From NCBI RefSeq assembly GCF_018130785.1, contig NZ_JAFCJT010000001.1, positions 372,001 through 436,000 on the forward strand: a stretch of DNA of 64,000 nucleotides. Reading direction: 5' to 3'. The translations under genes were made by a program, and so were the position numbers. The first letter of the stretch is position 1, and each line of letters opens with the position of its first letter. Below the pieces are notes generated by a model. The model saw nothing but the letters and a program-made list of their open reading frames with translations. It was not told where the DNA came from and did no database searches. Positions 45,359 to 53,954 of this stretch are shown in pieces. This DNA is from Bradyrhizobium liaoningense. Its GTDB lineage: Bacteria; Pseudomonadota; Alphaproteobacteria; Rhizobiales; Xanthobacteraceae.

Positions 45359-46120
45359 TCAGTTGGCGAACGTGAATGCTTCCGTCTCGATCTCGATAAA
45401 CAGGCGGCCCAGTGCGCCGACCGCACGGTAGAAGCTGGCGTTGTCCGCACTCTCGATGTCGGCGAACAGGCGGCCCATCCAGGACCCAACATGCTTCTCG
45501 AAGAAGGCATGCTGCGCCTCGCCGGTCGCCTCGAACCGCCCGCTTGCAAAACCCGACATGATCTCGCACAGGATCGCCGCGTGATCTTCAGGCTCGAAAT
45601 TGTTGGCAACACGCTCGATGCCGAGCGCGGCGAGGTCTGCGCGCAGGCGCGACAGCGGACGCTCGTTGAGAAAGCCGGTGAGATAGTAGGAGGCATAGGG
45701 CAAGAATTCGCCGCGCCCGAGCCCCACGAAGAGGTCGAAATATTCGCGTTCGAGCTCAGCCGGGACCGCGCGAGAGGCAGCTTCCGCGAGTGCAGCATGC
45801 GCGCGTCCAAGCGGCGTCGCATCCGCACCCACGGCAGCAAGTTGATCAAGCAGCCTCTTCGATGGCGCTGCGGACACGAGCATCGCAAGCAGCGCGTATT
45901 CCTGCGCACGTGCGGCATCAATGGGGTCGATCGGCTCGACGTAAAGATCGGGCCGCAACTGATCGCGTGACACGCCCGTTGCAGCTTCGACTGCAATCAC
46001 CCGTTGTGCGGGCACCTTGACCCAGTTCGAAACGGACGGCTGGCTGACGCCGATTTTACGCGCAAGCTCCGCAACGCCGCCGACGGCGTCAATGGCGCGA
46101 TCAAGCCCTTCGTCACGCAT
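45359..46120 (-). CDS. TorD-like chaperone fused to an N-terminal helix-turn-helix
   Basis: A 253-residue protein in two parts. Residues 1-50 (AIDAVGGVAELARKIGVSQP onward) are a YdaS/Cro-type helix-turn-helix. Residues about 60-253 are an all-helical TorD/DmsD-type chaperone (YFDLFVGLGRGEFLPYASYYLTGFLNERPL, EPEDHAAILCEIMSGFA, FFEKHVGSWMGRLFADI). TorD-like proteins bind the Tat signal of molybdoenzymes and guard cofactor insertion. The gene directly precedes the Tat protein and fdhA. The HTH suggests it could also bind DNA, perhaps coupling apoenzyme status to transcription; this is inference. Confidence 0.85.
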   Translation of the reverse strand: MRDEGLDRAIDAVGGVAELARKIGVSQPSVSNWVKVPAQRVIAVEAATGVSRDQLRPDLYVEPIDPIDAARAQEYALLAMLVSAAPSKRLLDQLAAVGADATPLGRAHAALAEAASRAVPAELEREYFDLFVGLGRGEFLPYASYYLTGFLNERPLSRLRADLAALGIERVANNFEPEDHAAILCEIMSGFASGRFEATGEAQHAFFEKHVGSWMGRLFADIESADNASFYRAVGALGRLFIEIETEAFTFAN

Positions 46121-46252
46121 GTGGGGTCTCCCATCAGAGTCCCGTCTGCCCGATTATTGCTTTTGTTACAAAGAACTAGCGCAGCGTAGTCCCGGTTCCG
46201 CGGATGGTCAACGCGGCAGCATAGCCGGAGGCTATGGCTTTTAGTCGTGCAT

Positions 46253-46879
46253 CTAGGATGGCAGCGCGCCGCCATGTGTGCGCCGCCGCATGGCAGCGCG
46301 TTCGCCTTCCGTGTCTGTGGCCACCGCCGGTTGCGGTGCCGCAGACACGGGCATGGATTCCGTTCCGGCAGATTTGTCCTTCGCGGCCGCAACCGTTGCA
46401 GGTTCCGCCTGCGGCAATTCCGGAGAAGAATCATCGGTTTCGAGGCGTGCATCCGACAGCGATTGGGCCGCCTTGCGCGCCCCGCCAACGATGCGGTCAA
46501 CCAGTGCGGACAGCTCTCCTTCGGAACAATCCAGCGGTCCAAAGCCCGGCATCGCGTTCGGGTCGTTGAAGTCCCAGGCGTTCTCGGCGAGGCCGACGAA
46601 GTCGCGAATGGCGGGATCGGCGCTCCAGGCGCGACGAAGCGCCGCGCGCGTCAGCTCTTGTGGGATTCCCTTGCGCAGGAATGCGGTCATGTCCGTTGCT
46701 GAGGTGATCTGATCAATCGACGGCAGGCTCGATAGATCAAACTCGGGCGCGTTTTCCTCGGCGGCGGGCCGCGGCATCGACGGCACCTCGTCGTGCATTC
46801 CCGGTTCAGGAGGCGTTGCGCTCGTCTTTGCCTGCTGCTTGCGGCGGGACCAGCGCGCCAGGAATCTGTCCTCGCTCAT
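46253..46879 (-). CDS. DUF3306-family protein
   Basis: A 208-residue cytoplasmic protein starting MSEDRFLARWSRRKQQ, the hallmark of DUF3306. The conserved middle is DMTAFLRKGIPQELTRAALRRAWSADPAIRDFVG, followed by a low-complexity acidic/alanine tail. DUF3306 genes occur with formate dehydrogenases and DUF3305; function is not established. The start ATG overlaps the DUF3305 stop by 4 bases. Confidence 0.85.
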   Translation of the reverse strand: MSEDRFLARWSRRKQQAKTSATPPEPGMHDEVPSMPRPAAEENAPEFDLSSLPSIDQITSATDMTAFLRKGIPQELTRAALRRAWSADPAIRDFVGLAENAWDFNDPNAMPGFGPLDCSEGELSALVDRIVGGARKAAQSLSDARLETDDSSPELPQAEPATVAAAKDKSAGTESMPVSAAPQPAVATDTEGERAAMRRRTHGGALPS

Positions 46880-47391
46880 TCGTGTCCGCCTTCATGCTGT
46901 CGGCGCGCAAGCGCCTCGGGATCGGTTCGCCGTCTCTCGCGCTTGAAGAACTCGCGCTCGACATGGTGCTCGGTGATGAAACTTTCAATCGCCTCGCGCA
47001 GCATCTCCGGCATGGCGACTGCTTCGACCAGATTGGCGCCGGCCTCGGTAAACGCTTCCCCTTCCGCGGGATCCGCGGTGGCGGCAGCCACCGAATAGGG
47101 CCAGGCACCATCTGCAGGCGCCAGAACGATCCAGATGCCCGGACTGCGCGATGCGAGATTGTCGCGATAGCGCGCAGTCTCGGACGGATAGAGATCGACC
47201 GTGGCACTGCCGGCATAGAACAAGGTCGTCCCGTCTTCCTCGCGAAGGACCGTCCAGGGCTTTGTGTCCGGCTCGTCCGGCAGGACAGCGACGCCGCGCC
47301 AGACGAAGTCGACCCATGGTGAGTCCGCCTTGGACCGCTCGACGACGACGCCGACGAGAATGCGCACCAATGGCAGCGTGGTGGGGTTCAC
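46876..47391 (-). CDS. DUF3305-family protein
   Basis: A 171-residue soluble protein with ILVGVVVERSKADSPWVDFVWRGVAVLP at the N-terminus and LREAIESFITEHHVEREFFKRERRR at the C-terminus, as in DUF3305. The start is a GTG overlapping the upstream stop (GTGA). These proteins are encoded only in formate dehydrogenase neighbourhoods as far as I know and may assist assembly. Confidence 0.85.
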   Translation of the reverse strand: MNPTTLPLVRILVGVVVERSKADSPWVDFVWRGVAVLPDEPDTKPWTVLREEDGTTLFYAGSATVDLYPSETARYRDNLASRSPGIWIVLAPADGAWPYSVAAATADPAEGEAFTEAGANLVEAVAMPEMLREAIESFITEHHVEREFFKRERRRTDPEALARRQHEGGHE

Positions 47392-48395
47392 ATCACCATC
47401 TCCAGCCGTTTGATCGGCAGCCCGGTCAGCAGATTGTGCGGCTTCATCCGGAGTTTCTGGTCAGGCGTCATCGCCAGGATAAGATAGACAGGCTCCCCCC
47501 GCATCTCCTTTGTCACCTGCTCCCCATCCGCAATTGTCAGCCGAAACAGCGCGAGCACGCGGCCGGCGCTGCGCTCGTCGAGTTCCTCGCCAGACCAGAG
47601 ACGGTCGCCGAGCCCGGTGGCATCGGCATCGAGCCCGACATACCAGGTGAGCCGCACCTCGTGCATCTCGCGCAGCGGCGAGATGGTCACGTCGGTCCCG
47701 AGCAGATGGGAGATCCAACGCGCCATTGCCTGAGCCAGCGCCGCCGGCCCTCGACCGCCAGCCGTGAGGTCGAACGCCATGTCGAACCCGTCGCTCCGCT
47801 GCCAATAGCCGTCGGCGGTCTCCTCGCTCAGGACATCGAGCTGGGCATCATGCGTGGCGCCCAGCATCGACATCAGCGAGAGCACCGGCGTTGGGTGTCG
47901 TCCCCCGACGAACTCTTCGTCCCCGAGCAGCAAGGCCTGCTCGTGCGGAAGAATCCGTTGCGGGCGGAAGAACAATTCCGCGGCGCGCAGCACGAATGGA
48001 TCGTCACAGGCATCGAGCGCGTTGCGCAGGATCACGTGAACCATCTGGTTGACGAACAGCGGCGGCAAGTCGCTTCTGCGTGAGCGGACAATTTCAAGAT
48101 AGGCAGCTTCCAGCGTCGGATGTCGCAACAAGAGATCGCGAAAGGCCATCACGAACTGCCAATTCTCCTTCGCATCCTGGTCGGCGATTCCGGCAAGTTC
48201 GCCGACGCCCACCGGAAGGCGCGGATTGGCGAGCAGCTGCCGGTGCAACCGGCGCTCGAGCGGGCACGCATCGTCCGGCGGCATCAGCTCGGGACGAGCA
48301 AAGTATGCCTTCAGGAATTCGTCTGTCACGCAGAGCCCACCGCTCTCGTCGCGATCGAGCAGATGGTGGCCGCAGGTGATCCAGAAATCGTTCAT
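47388..48395 (-). CDS. DUF6352-family protein of the formate dehydrogenase locus
   Basis: A 335-residue soluble protein starting MNDFWITCGHHLLDRDESGG. It has many helices, no signal peptide and no cofactor motif that I can identify. Conserved-looking stretches are LPPLFVNQMVHVILRNALD and FRPQRILPHEQALLLGDEEFVGG. I assign it to the family annotated DUF6352 from memory of the neighbourhood and sequence. Coupled start/stop overlaps on both sides place it in the same translational unit as DUF3305 and DUF6505. Confidence 0.75.
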   Translation of the reverse strand: MNDFWITCGHHLLDRDESGGLCVTDEFLKAYFARPELMPPDDACPLERRLHRQLLANPRLPVGVGELAGIADQDAKENWQFVMAFRDLLLRHPTLEAAYLEIVRSRRSDLPPLFVNQMVHVILRNALDACDDPFVLRAAELFFRPQRILPHEQALLLGDEEFVGGRHPTPVLSLMSMLGATHDAQLDVLSEETADGYWQRSDGFDMAFDLTAGGRGPAALAQAMARWISHLLGTDVTISPLREMHEVRLTWYVGLDADATGLGDRLWSGEELDERSAGRVLALFRLTIADGEQVTKEMRGEPVYLILAMTPDQKLRMKPHNLLTGLPIKRLEMVM

Positions 48396-48931
48396 CGGCG
48401 CCGCAACTCCCTGCTCAAATCCACGAGGTTGAGATCGCCGTCCGGCTCGGCGTCATTCTCGATCTCCATGAATGAGAAGGCCCTGCCGTGCCCCTGCCCC
48501 TCCCGCAACTGCAGCCTCCTGAAAGTCTCGCGGATTTCGCCGTGAGCCGTGGTGCGGTGCACAGCAATGAGCGAACTGATCGGATGCGTGCAGAGCGATT
48601 GTGCAAAGACAATTTCCTCTTCCGCGGCCGCCCGCGCGGTCGCGATGTCCGGCGCACCAAGGCGGTCGATCAATTGCGCAGCAAGGAGGTCGACCAGCGT
48701 CCGACGATCGGCCTCCGTCGCTGGAACGATCTGCACCAGCGTCGACCAGCCCCAGGATTGCACACCGAGAAAGCCGCCGCGGAGGGCCGCACGTGCCTTT
48801 CCGCCCAGCGTCGCCGGATCCTGGTCGCAGAAACGGAAGGCGCCGGACACGGCCCATTCGCCAGGCTCGGCCGGCACATCGAACACAAAGGTGTCGGACG
48901 GATCGAGCGCGATGGTGCGCAACAGTTTCAC
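48392..48931 (-). CDS. DUF6505-family protein of the formate dehydrogenase locus
   Basis: A 179-residue protein with FVFDVPAEPGEWAVSGAFRFCD near the N-terminus and LSREVRRR-like basic end (VDLSRELRRR). No signal peptide is present. It is probably the family known as DUF6505. The start is a GTG overlapping the ligase-like gene stop by 4 bases. Its role is unknown; strict co-occurrence with the other DUF genes suggests a shared assembly function. Confidence 0.72.
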   Translation of the reverse strand: MKLLRTIALDPSDTFVFDVPAEPGEWAVSGAFRFCDQDPATLGGKARAALRGGFLGVQSWGWSTLVQIVPATEADRRTLVDLLAAQLIDRLGAPDIATARAAAEEEIVFAQSLCTHPISSLIAVHRTTAHGEIRETFRRLQLREGQGHGRAFSFMEIENDAEPDGDLNLVDLSRELRRR

Positions 48932-49695
48932 GAGCTTGGCCCTCCGAGCTTCGGGTCAAGCCAAGCCGGCGCTGCGAGAGCTTTCACGAGTTCCCGCCGC
49001 TCAATCCTGTTCGTGCCAATGCGGCGCGTCACGAGGTCCCCGCGATCATCGATCCGCTGAAGCGCTTGCCGTTCGCGTGGCACCCGGCTGAGATAGTCGT
49101 GAGCGATGCTGTCGAAACCCTCCACTCGCCAACCATCGATCGCCCGCATCAGGTGACGGGCAAAACTCTCGGTCACCTGTACGGCGCCCGCCTCGCCAAA
49201 GCCTTCCTGGTCCAGCGCCGCGGCCAACGGATGAATGCTCGGTTCCTGATCCGTCATCGCAACGGTCCGGATCATGGCGCCGAACACAAGCCAGGCGGGC
49301 GGCTCGTCCTCGCCTCCGGACGATGGCCATCCCATTCGCCCGCCACCGACCAGTCCCCCGTCGATCCTGACCGCATCAGGCCAATCGATCGCCACCGCCT
49401 TGTTCGGCGGCGCATAGGCGCGAAGCGCGTCGGTAAGCGCCACCATGCCGGCGTAGAAGGCGCGGCGCGCGCCGCGCAAGGGCTCGACCGGCTCAAGCAC
49501 CACGGCGAACTCGGCGAGGTCGAACCGACCGACATAGACCAGCGTGCCTGCGCCACTTTCGGGTGCAATGCGGCAAGCATGGGCAAAGGCATCACCGCTC
49601 TCGCGAAGCCGAACGAGCGTGAACGGCGGCGGCAGACGGATCGGTTCCGCGAGGGAAACGTCACTGGTTGGGATTGACGGCAGGCCGTCCTCCAC
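48928..49695 (-). CDS. Biotin/lipoate protein ligase-like protein
   Basis: A 255-residue protein resembling the biotin/lipoate ligase fold: ESGAGTLVYVGRFDLAEFAVVLEP, RAFYAGMVALTDALRAYAPPNKAVAIDWPDAVRIDGGLVGGGRM. The DAVRIDGG segment mirrors the NDV...KI/IGG region of the family. The GTG at 49695 is the only reasonable start. It is first in the leftward formate dehydrogenase operon and divergent by 39 bases from the FeS protein gene. A lipoylated or biotinylated partner is not apparent in the window. It may have been recruited for another acylation or cofactor-transfer step. Confidence 0.75.
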   Translation of the reverse strand: MEDGLPSIPTSDVSLAEPIRLPPPFTLVRLRESGDAFAHACRIAPESGAGTLVYVGRFDLAEFAVVLEPVEPLRGARRAFYAGMVALTDALRAYAPPNKAVAIDWPDAVRIDGGLVGGGRMGWPSSGGEDEPPAWLVFGAMIRTVAMTDQEPSIHPLAAALDQEGFGEAGAVQVTESFARHLMRAIDGWRVEGFDSIAHDYLSRVPRERQALQRIDDRGDLVTRRIGTNRIERRELVKALAAPAWLDPKLGGPSS

Positions 49696-49734
49696 ATTCC
49701 ATTTCTTCCCGATTGGTAATATCTATACGAGGCG

Positions 49735-51795
49735 ATGGATCGGCGCGAGTCCGCCATCATTGTGGGAGAGGCTAACCTGGAGCAACCAGCGAAGACCGTC
49801 CTGATCTGCTCGTGCGAAGACACGATGCACCTCGACACGGCTGCGATCCGGCGTGGCTGTCCCAGCTGCGATATCAGAAGCTTTCGCCATCTCTGCGGCG
49901 CCGAGATCGATCACTTCCGCAGCGCCGCAAAGGCAGGTGGTCCGCTGACGGTGGCTTGCACGCAGCAGGCCGCGCAGTTTTCCGGCGAGGCCTGCGAACG
50001 GCCTGACGGGATCACCTTCGCCAACATCCGCGAGACCGCAGGCTGGGCGCGCGACGGCGCGCAAGCGGGACCGAAGATGGCGGCGCTGCTCGCCGCAGCG
50101 TCCGTCGCCATTCCGGACTATCCGCTCGTCACCCTGTCGAGCGACGGCGTCATCCTAATCTATGGGCGAGACGAGGCGGCGATCGAGGCGGGCCAGCTGC
50201 TCGCCGACCATCTCGACGTGACGGTCATGTTGAAGCAGCCGCAAGGCGTTACGCCGTCCGCGGCGACGGTCTTCCCGATCGTGAAAGGCACGATCCGCAA
50301 CGCCAAGGGCCATTTCGGCGCCTTCGAGCTCACGATCGACGACTACGCCCGCCCGCACCCTTCCTCGCGCGATCGCTTCATCTTCGAGACGCCACGCAAT
50401 GGTGCGCTATCCCGCTGCGACCTCGTACTGGATCTATCCGGTGGCATGCCTCTATTTCCTGCCCATGACCTGCGGGACGGCTACCTGCGCGCGGATCCTG
50501 GCGATCCGGCCGCCATGCTTCGCGCCGTGCTGAAAGCGCGCGATCTCGTAGGAAGCTTCGACAAGCCGAAATACGTCAACTTCACTGCCGCGCTCTGTGC
50601 GCATTCGCGTTCAGAGCGTATCGGCTGCCATCGGTGCCTGGATTTGTGCCCGACGGGAGCGATCACGCCGGCCGGCGATCATGTCACCGTCAACGCGGAA
50701 GTCTGCGCCGGATGCGGTCAGTGTGCTGCGGCCTGCCCGACCGGCGCGGCCGCTTATGCCCTACCGCCCGCCGACACCCAGTTGCACCGGCTCCGCGCGA
50801 TGCTGCTGACCTATCATGACGCCGGCGGCACCCAGCCGGTGCTGCTGTTTCATGACGGACAGCACGGCGACGCGCTGATCGATGCGCTGGCCCGCCATGG
50901 TGACGGTTTACCGGCGAATGTGCTGCCTTGCGCCGTGAACGAAGTGACACAACTCGGCCTTGAGGCCGTCGTGGCAGCCTTTGCCTATGGCGCGGCCGCC
51001 GTCCGCTTCCTGTTGCGGGCCAGGCCGCTGCACGATTTGACAGGACTTTCGCAGACCATTGCCATGGCGGGTGCCGTTCTCACCGGCCTCGGATTTGCCG
51101 GGCGCCGCGTCGCGACCATAGAGGCGGACGACCCCGGCGCATTAGATGCAGCGCTGCGGGCGATCGAGCCGCTCGCGACCGTCGGTCAACCCGCAACCTT
51201 TAGGACCGTCGGCAAGCGGCGCGATCTGCTTCGATTTGCCCTTGGCGAACTGCACCGCGCCGCCCCGAGCCCGACGGACGTGATTGCACTGCCCCAGGGC
51301 GCTCCCCTTGGCGCCGTCAGCGTCAACATCGAGGGCTGCACGTTGTGCCTGTCCTGTGTTTCCGTCTGTCCGACCGGCGCGTTGCGCGATGATCCCGAGC
51401 GTCCTGTGCTCAAATTCGTCGAGGATGCCTGCGTGCAATGCGGCTTGTGCCAAAGCACCTGCCCGGAAAGAGTGATCACGTTGACGCCGCAGATCGACTT
51501 TCGCGCCTCCCGCGCCCCGGCCCGGGTGATCAAAGAGGAGGAGCCCGCGCTATGCGTCCGATGCGGCAAGCCGTTCGGCGTCAAGAGCACGATCGACCGT
51601 GTCACGGCGAAGCTCGAGGGTCGGCACTGGATGTATCCAGCCGGCGACAAGCGGCTCGATGCGCTCAGGATGTGTGCCGACTGCCGTGTCATCACCATGA
51701 ACGAGCAGCAGTTCGATCCATTCGCCGGCACCACCGAACGAGCGCCGCCACGGACCACCGACGATTATTTGCGCCAGCGAGACAGCAAGAGCTAA
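49735..51795 (+). CDS. Multi-cluster 4Fe-4S protein of the formate dehydrogenase locus
   Basis: A 686-residue soluble iron-sulfur protein. The N-terminal part has scattered cysteines (LICSCEDTMHLD, RRGCPSCDI, HLCGAEID) and an HdrA/CoxF-like look. Four ferredoxin cysteine groups follow: CHRCLDLCPTGAI, CAGCGQCAAACPTGA, CTLCLSCVSVCPTGAL and CVQCGLCQSTCPE. Near the end are CVRCGKPFG and CADCRV, possibly zinc or another cluster. It is divergent from the ligase-like gene. An electron-transfer or enzyme-maturation role is inferred from context; no catalytic domain is evident. Confidence 0.85.
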   Translation: MDRRESAIIVGEANLEQPAKTVLICSCEDTMHLDTAAIRRGCPSCDIRSFRHLCGAEIDHFRSAAKAGGPLTVACTQQAAQFSGEACERPDGITFANIRETAGWARDGAQAGPKMAALLAAASVAIPDYPLVTLSSDGVILIYGRDEAAIEAGQLLADHLDVTVMLKQPQGVTPSAATVFPIVKGTIRNAKGHFGAFELTIDDYARPHPSSRDRFIFETPRNGALSRCDLVLDLSGGMPLFPAHDLRDGYLRADPGDPAAMLRAVLKARDLVGSFDKPKYVNFTAALCAHSRSERIGCHRCLDLCPTGAITPAGDHVTVNAEVCAGCGQCAAACPTGAAAYALPPADTQLHRLRAMLLTYHDAGGTQPVLLFHDGQHGDALIDALARHGDGLPANVLPCAVNEVTQLGLEAVVAAFAYGAAAVRFLLRARPLHDLTGLSQTIAMAGAVLTGLGFAGRRVATIEADDPGALDAALRAIEPLATVGQPATFRTVGKRRDLLRFALGELHRAAPSPTDVIALPQGAPLGAVSVNIEGCTLCLSCVSVCPTGALRDDPERPVLKFVEDACVQCGLCQSTCPERVITLTPQIDFRASRAPARVIKEEEPALCVRCGKPFGVKSTIDRVTAKLEGRHWMYPAGDKRLDALRMCADCRVITMNEQQFDPFAGTTERAPPRTTDDYLRQRDSKS

Positions 51796-51814
51796 GGCGG
51801 CGCATTCGCGCTCG

Positions 51815-53104
51815 CTATTTCACGGTCGCGCGGGCCAGAAAATCCGTGAGCACCCGGCGATCTTCGGCAGAGCCGATCCGCTGCTCCGGCATCTTGGTGC
51901 CGGGCGTATAGGCATTCGGACCGATCTCGAACAGTCTCGCGACCGTCTCGGGCGTCCAGACGATGTCCATCGCCCTGAGTGCATCGGAAAAGCGATAGCC
52001 CGGCAGCGAGGCGATCCTTCGGCCGTATAATCCCGCCAATGTCGGCCCCGCACGCTGCGTTTCCTTCTCCGACAACGTGTGGCAAGCCACGCAGGCGCGA
52101 AACACCTCGGCGCCGGGGTCGCCGGCATAGGCCGCCATGGGATCGGCCGGAGCGCCCGGCAGATTCGAGCCGACCGGTTCGCCGGTGCGCGCATTCCAGC
52201 GCCGGATCTTTCCGTCGGCACCGCCGGTCAGGAGGGTTTCGCCATCAGGCAGGAATGCAACCGACCAGACCGGCCCGACCAGTCCCACCACCCTGCGCAA
52301 CACGGCACGAGCTGTGCGATCGATGATCGTCACCGCGCCACCCACGCTCGCAGCCGCGATCAATGCACCATTGTTGGAGATGGCAAGAGCCACGATCGGC
52401 GAGGCCCCGGCGCCGACCTCGCCAAGATCCTTGCCCTCGGCGCTCAGCATGCGCAGCCTGCCGTCGGCCGCCCCGACGACGATTTCACCGTCGCCCGCGA
52501 TGACGACGGCATTCAATGGGGCCGGCAGCGCAATCGTTTCGACGGTCGCACCCGGGAGGCGCCAGATCCGGAGCGTGAGATCGTAGCCGACGCTGACGAG
52601 CGACTTGCCGTCGGGCGCGAAAGCAACGCCGTTGACGTTCTGCGAATGACCTTCCAGCACGCGGTGCGTGCCGTCGGTCAGTGACCAGAGCCGCACCGAG
52701 TGATCCCAGGATCCCGAAGCGATCATCCCGCCGTCGGGCGAGATCGCCAATGCGACGACAGGCGCCTGATGTCCCTGCAGCACCGCGTCAGGCTGTTGTT
52801 GACCGGCCGTCCAGATCGCGATGCGCGCGTCCGCGCCGGCGGTCACCATCCGCCGGTCGGCGAGGAAACCGACCGCGTTCACCGCCTCCGAATGAAACCG
52901 CAACACCTGCTCCGCGGATTCGCTTGCAAGCGACCATCTGATGGCGGCGGTGTCGAACCCGCCAGACAAGAGGCTCTTGCCATCGGCCGAAACAGCAATG
53001 GTCCTTACTGGCCCGCCGTGTCCCATCATTTGCGCACGAGCTGTCTGCACCGGGATGAAGAGCGAGGCGATGACGATCAACGGGACGAAACGTGAGGAAT
53101 TCAT
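51815..53104 (-). CDS. Exported WD40-repeat protein with C-terminal cytochrome c domain
   Basis: A 429-residue periplasmic protein. A signal peptide (MNSSRFVPLIVIASLFIPVQ, TARA) precedes about seven WD40 blades such as SADGKSLLSGGFDTAAIRWSL and AISPDGGMIASGSWDHSVRLWSL. The C-terminal class I cytochrome c domain has heme motif CVACH and axial-Met region GTKMPEQRIG. ATG 53104 is used because it gives a normal signal peptide; the frame begins 22 codons earlier. The propeller may bind a partner enzyme while the heme transfers electrons, possibly in the formate or related respiratory chain. Confidence 0.88.
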   Translation of the reverse strand: MNSSRFVPLIVIASLFIPVQTARAQMMGHGGPVRTIAVSADGKSLLSGGFDTAAIRWSLASESAEQVLRFHSEAVNAVGFLADRRMVTAGADARIAIWTAGQQQPDAVLQGHQAPVVALAISPDGGMIASGSWDHSVRLWSLTDGTHRVLEGHSQNVNGVAFAPDGKSLVSVGYDLTLRIWRLPGATVETIALPAPLNAVVIAGDGEIVVGAADGRLRMLSAEGKDLGEVGAGASPIVALAISNNGALIAAASVGGAVTIIDRTARAVLRRVVGLVGPVWSVAFLPDGETLLTGGADGKIRRWNARTGEPVGSNLPGAPADPMAAYAGDPGAEVFRACVACHTLSEKETQRAGPTLAGLYGRRIASLPGYRFSDALRAMDIVWTPETVARLFEIGPNAYTPGTKMPEQRIGSAEDRRVLTDFLARATVK

Positions 53105-53179
53105 CAGCGATCCGAAGCTGCGCCGAACGAACCAGAACCGCTTCTTATTCTGCCTGAATTCGCGCTTCACACAAACGCG

Positions 53180-53467
53180 TCACTTGTCCGGCGCGACGAC
53201 AGTCTTGTTCGATCCGTCCGGAGCGGCTTGCATGCCGGGCGGGCTCTGTCCTTGCGGACTCTCAGCGGGCGCACCACCCGATCGGGTGTCGACCGGGCCG
53301 GTCCAGCCTTGCGGCTGCAACTGACCTTTATCCTCAGGAGCAGTTCGCCCCGCACCAACAGTGGCCGGATCCTTGATGCGTTGGTCCGTTTGGGCAAGCG
53401 CCAGTCCGTAGCTTGAGCACGCCGCCACACATACAAGGATCGCGAATCGCCACATGAGCAGACCCAT
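53180..53467 (-). CDS. Small exported proline/glycine-rich protein
   Basis: A 95-residue product with an N-terminal hydrophobic signal (MWRFAILVCVAACSSYGLAL) and a polar Pro/Gly/Gln-rich mature part (GGAPAESPQGQSPPGMQAAP). Either ATG 53467 or ATG 53455 can be the start. No family is recognised. It lies 76 bases upstream of the WD40-cytochrome gene on the same strand and may be co-transcribed. Confidence 0.6.
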   Translation of the reverse strand: MGLLMWRFAILVCVAACSSYGLALAQTDQRIKDPATVGAGRTAPEDKGQLQPQGWTGPVDTRSGGAPAESPQGQSPPGMQAAPDGSNKTVVAPDK

Positions 53468-53472
53468 TCAAT

Positions 53473-53486
53473 TTGATTCAGCTCAA
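53473..53486. promoter_or_regulatory. FixK/FNR-like box (TTGATTCAGCTCAA)
   Basis: The site fits TTGA-N6-TCAA, the half-site pattern of FixK2-type regulators, with one departure from the perfect TTGAT-N4-ATCAA. It is about 110 bases before the small membrane protein gene on the plus strand. A start point about 41 bases after the box centre would fall near 53520. It is too close to the minus-strand gene to act as its activator site. Confidence 0.45.
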
Positions 53487-53589
53487 CGACTGGCGGTCCG
53501 CCCCGTTCCATGATGCACAATGACACACCCGCTTGAACGGCGGCATGCCGGGTTCTAGATTTGTATTTGAGGCTGCGAGGGCCTCAGTC

Positions 53590-53835
53590 ATGCAAATGCT
53601 ATCCAAAGGGTATTTGCTGGTAATTTCGCACTTGCGAGGCCTGCGTGCCTTGCTGTCTTCAACCGACGATCCGGCGACTAGAGAGCCCTCGTCGATACTC
53701 ATCTTCGTCGCGGTCGTGCTGGCCCTGCTACTGGCGATACTGGAAGTCGACCAGCACAGCGCAGCCCTCCACTCCCTGGGACTGCTCAGCGACCCGACCG
53801 CTACCCAACCCGGTCTCAGTCTCATGGGCCCTTGA
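53590..53835 (+). CDS. Small single-span membrane protein
   Basis: An 81-residue product from ATG 53590, preceded by GAGGG at about 9 bases. One clear membrane span is present (SILIFVAVVLALLLAILEVD). The N-terminus is basic (SHLRGLRALL), so it should face the cytoplasm. A longer frame from TTG 53533 is possible but lacks a good site. The upstream FixK-like box supports it as a real gene of a low-oxygen response. No family is recognised. Confidence 0.5.
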   Translation: MQMLSKGYLLVISHLRGLRALLSSTDDPATREPSSILIFVAVVLALLLAILEVDQHSAALHSLGLLSDPTATQPGLSLMGP

Positions 53836-53954
53836 CGGGTCAGGGATGCTTTCGGATCAATCCATCGAAGCCCCCTCGGAAACCTCCGGCAGCCTCCTTC
53901 CTCGCATGGCGGGGCTTGGCCGCTCCGCAAGTAAAGGCCCATTCCATTGCTCGA

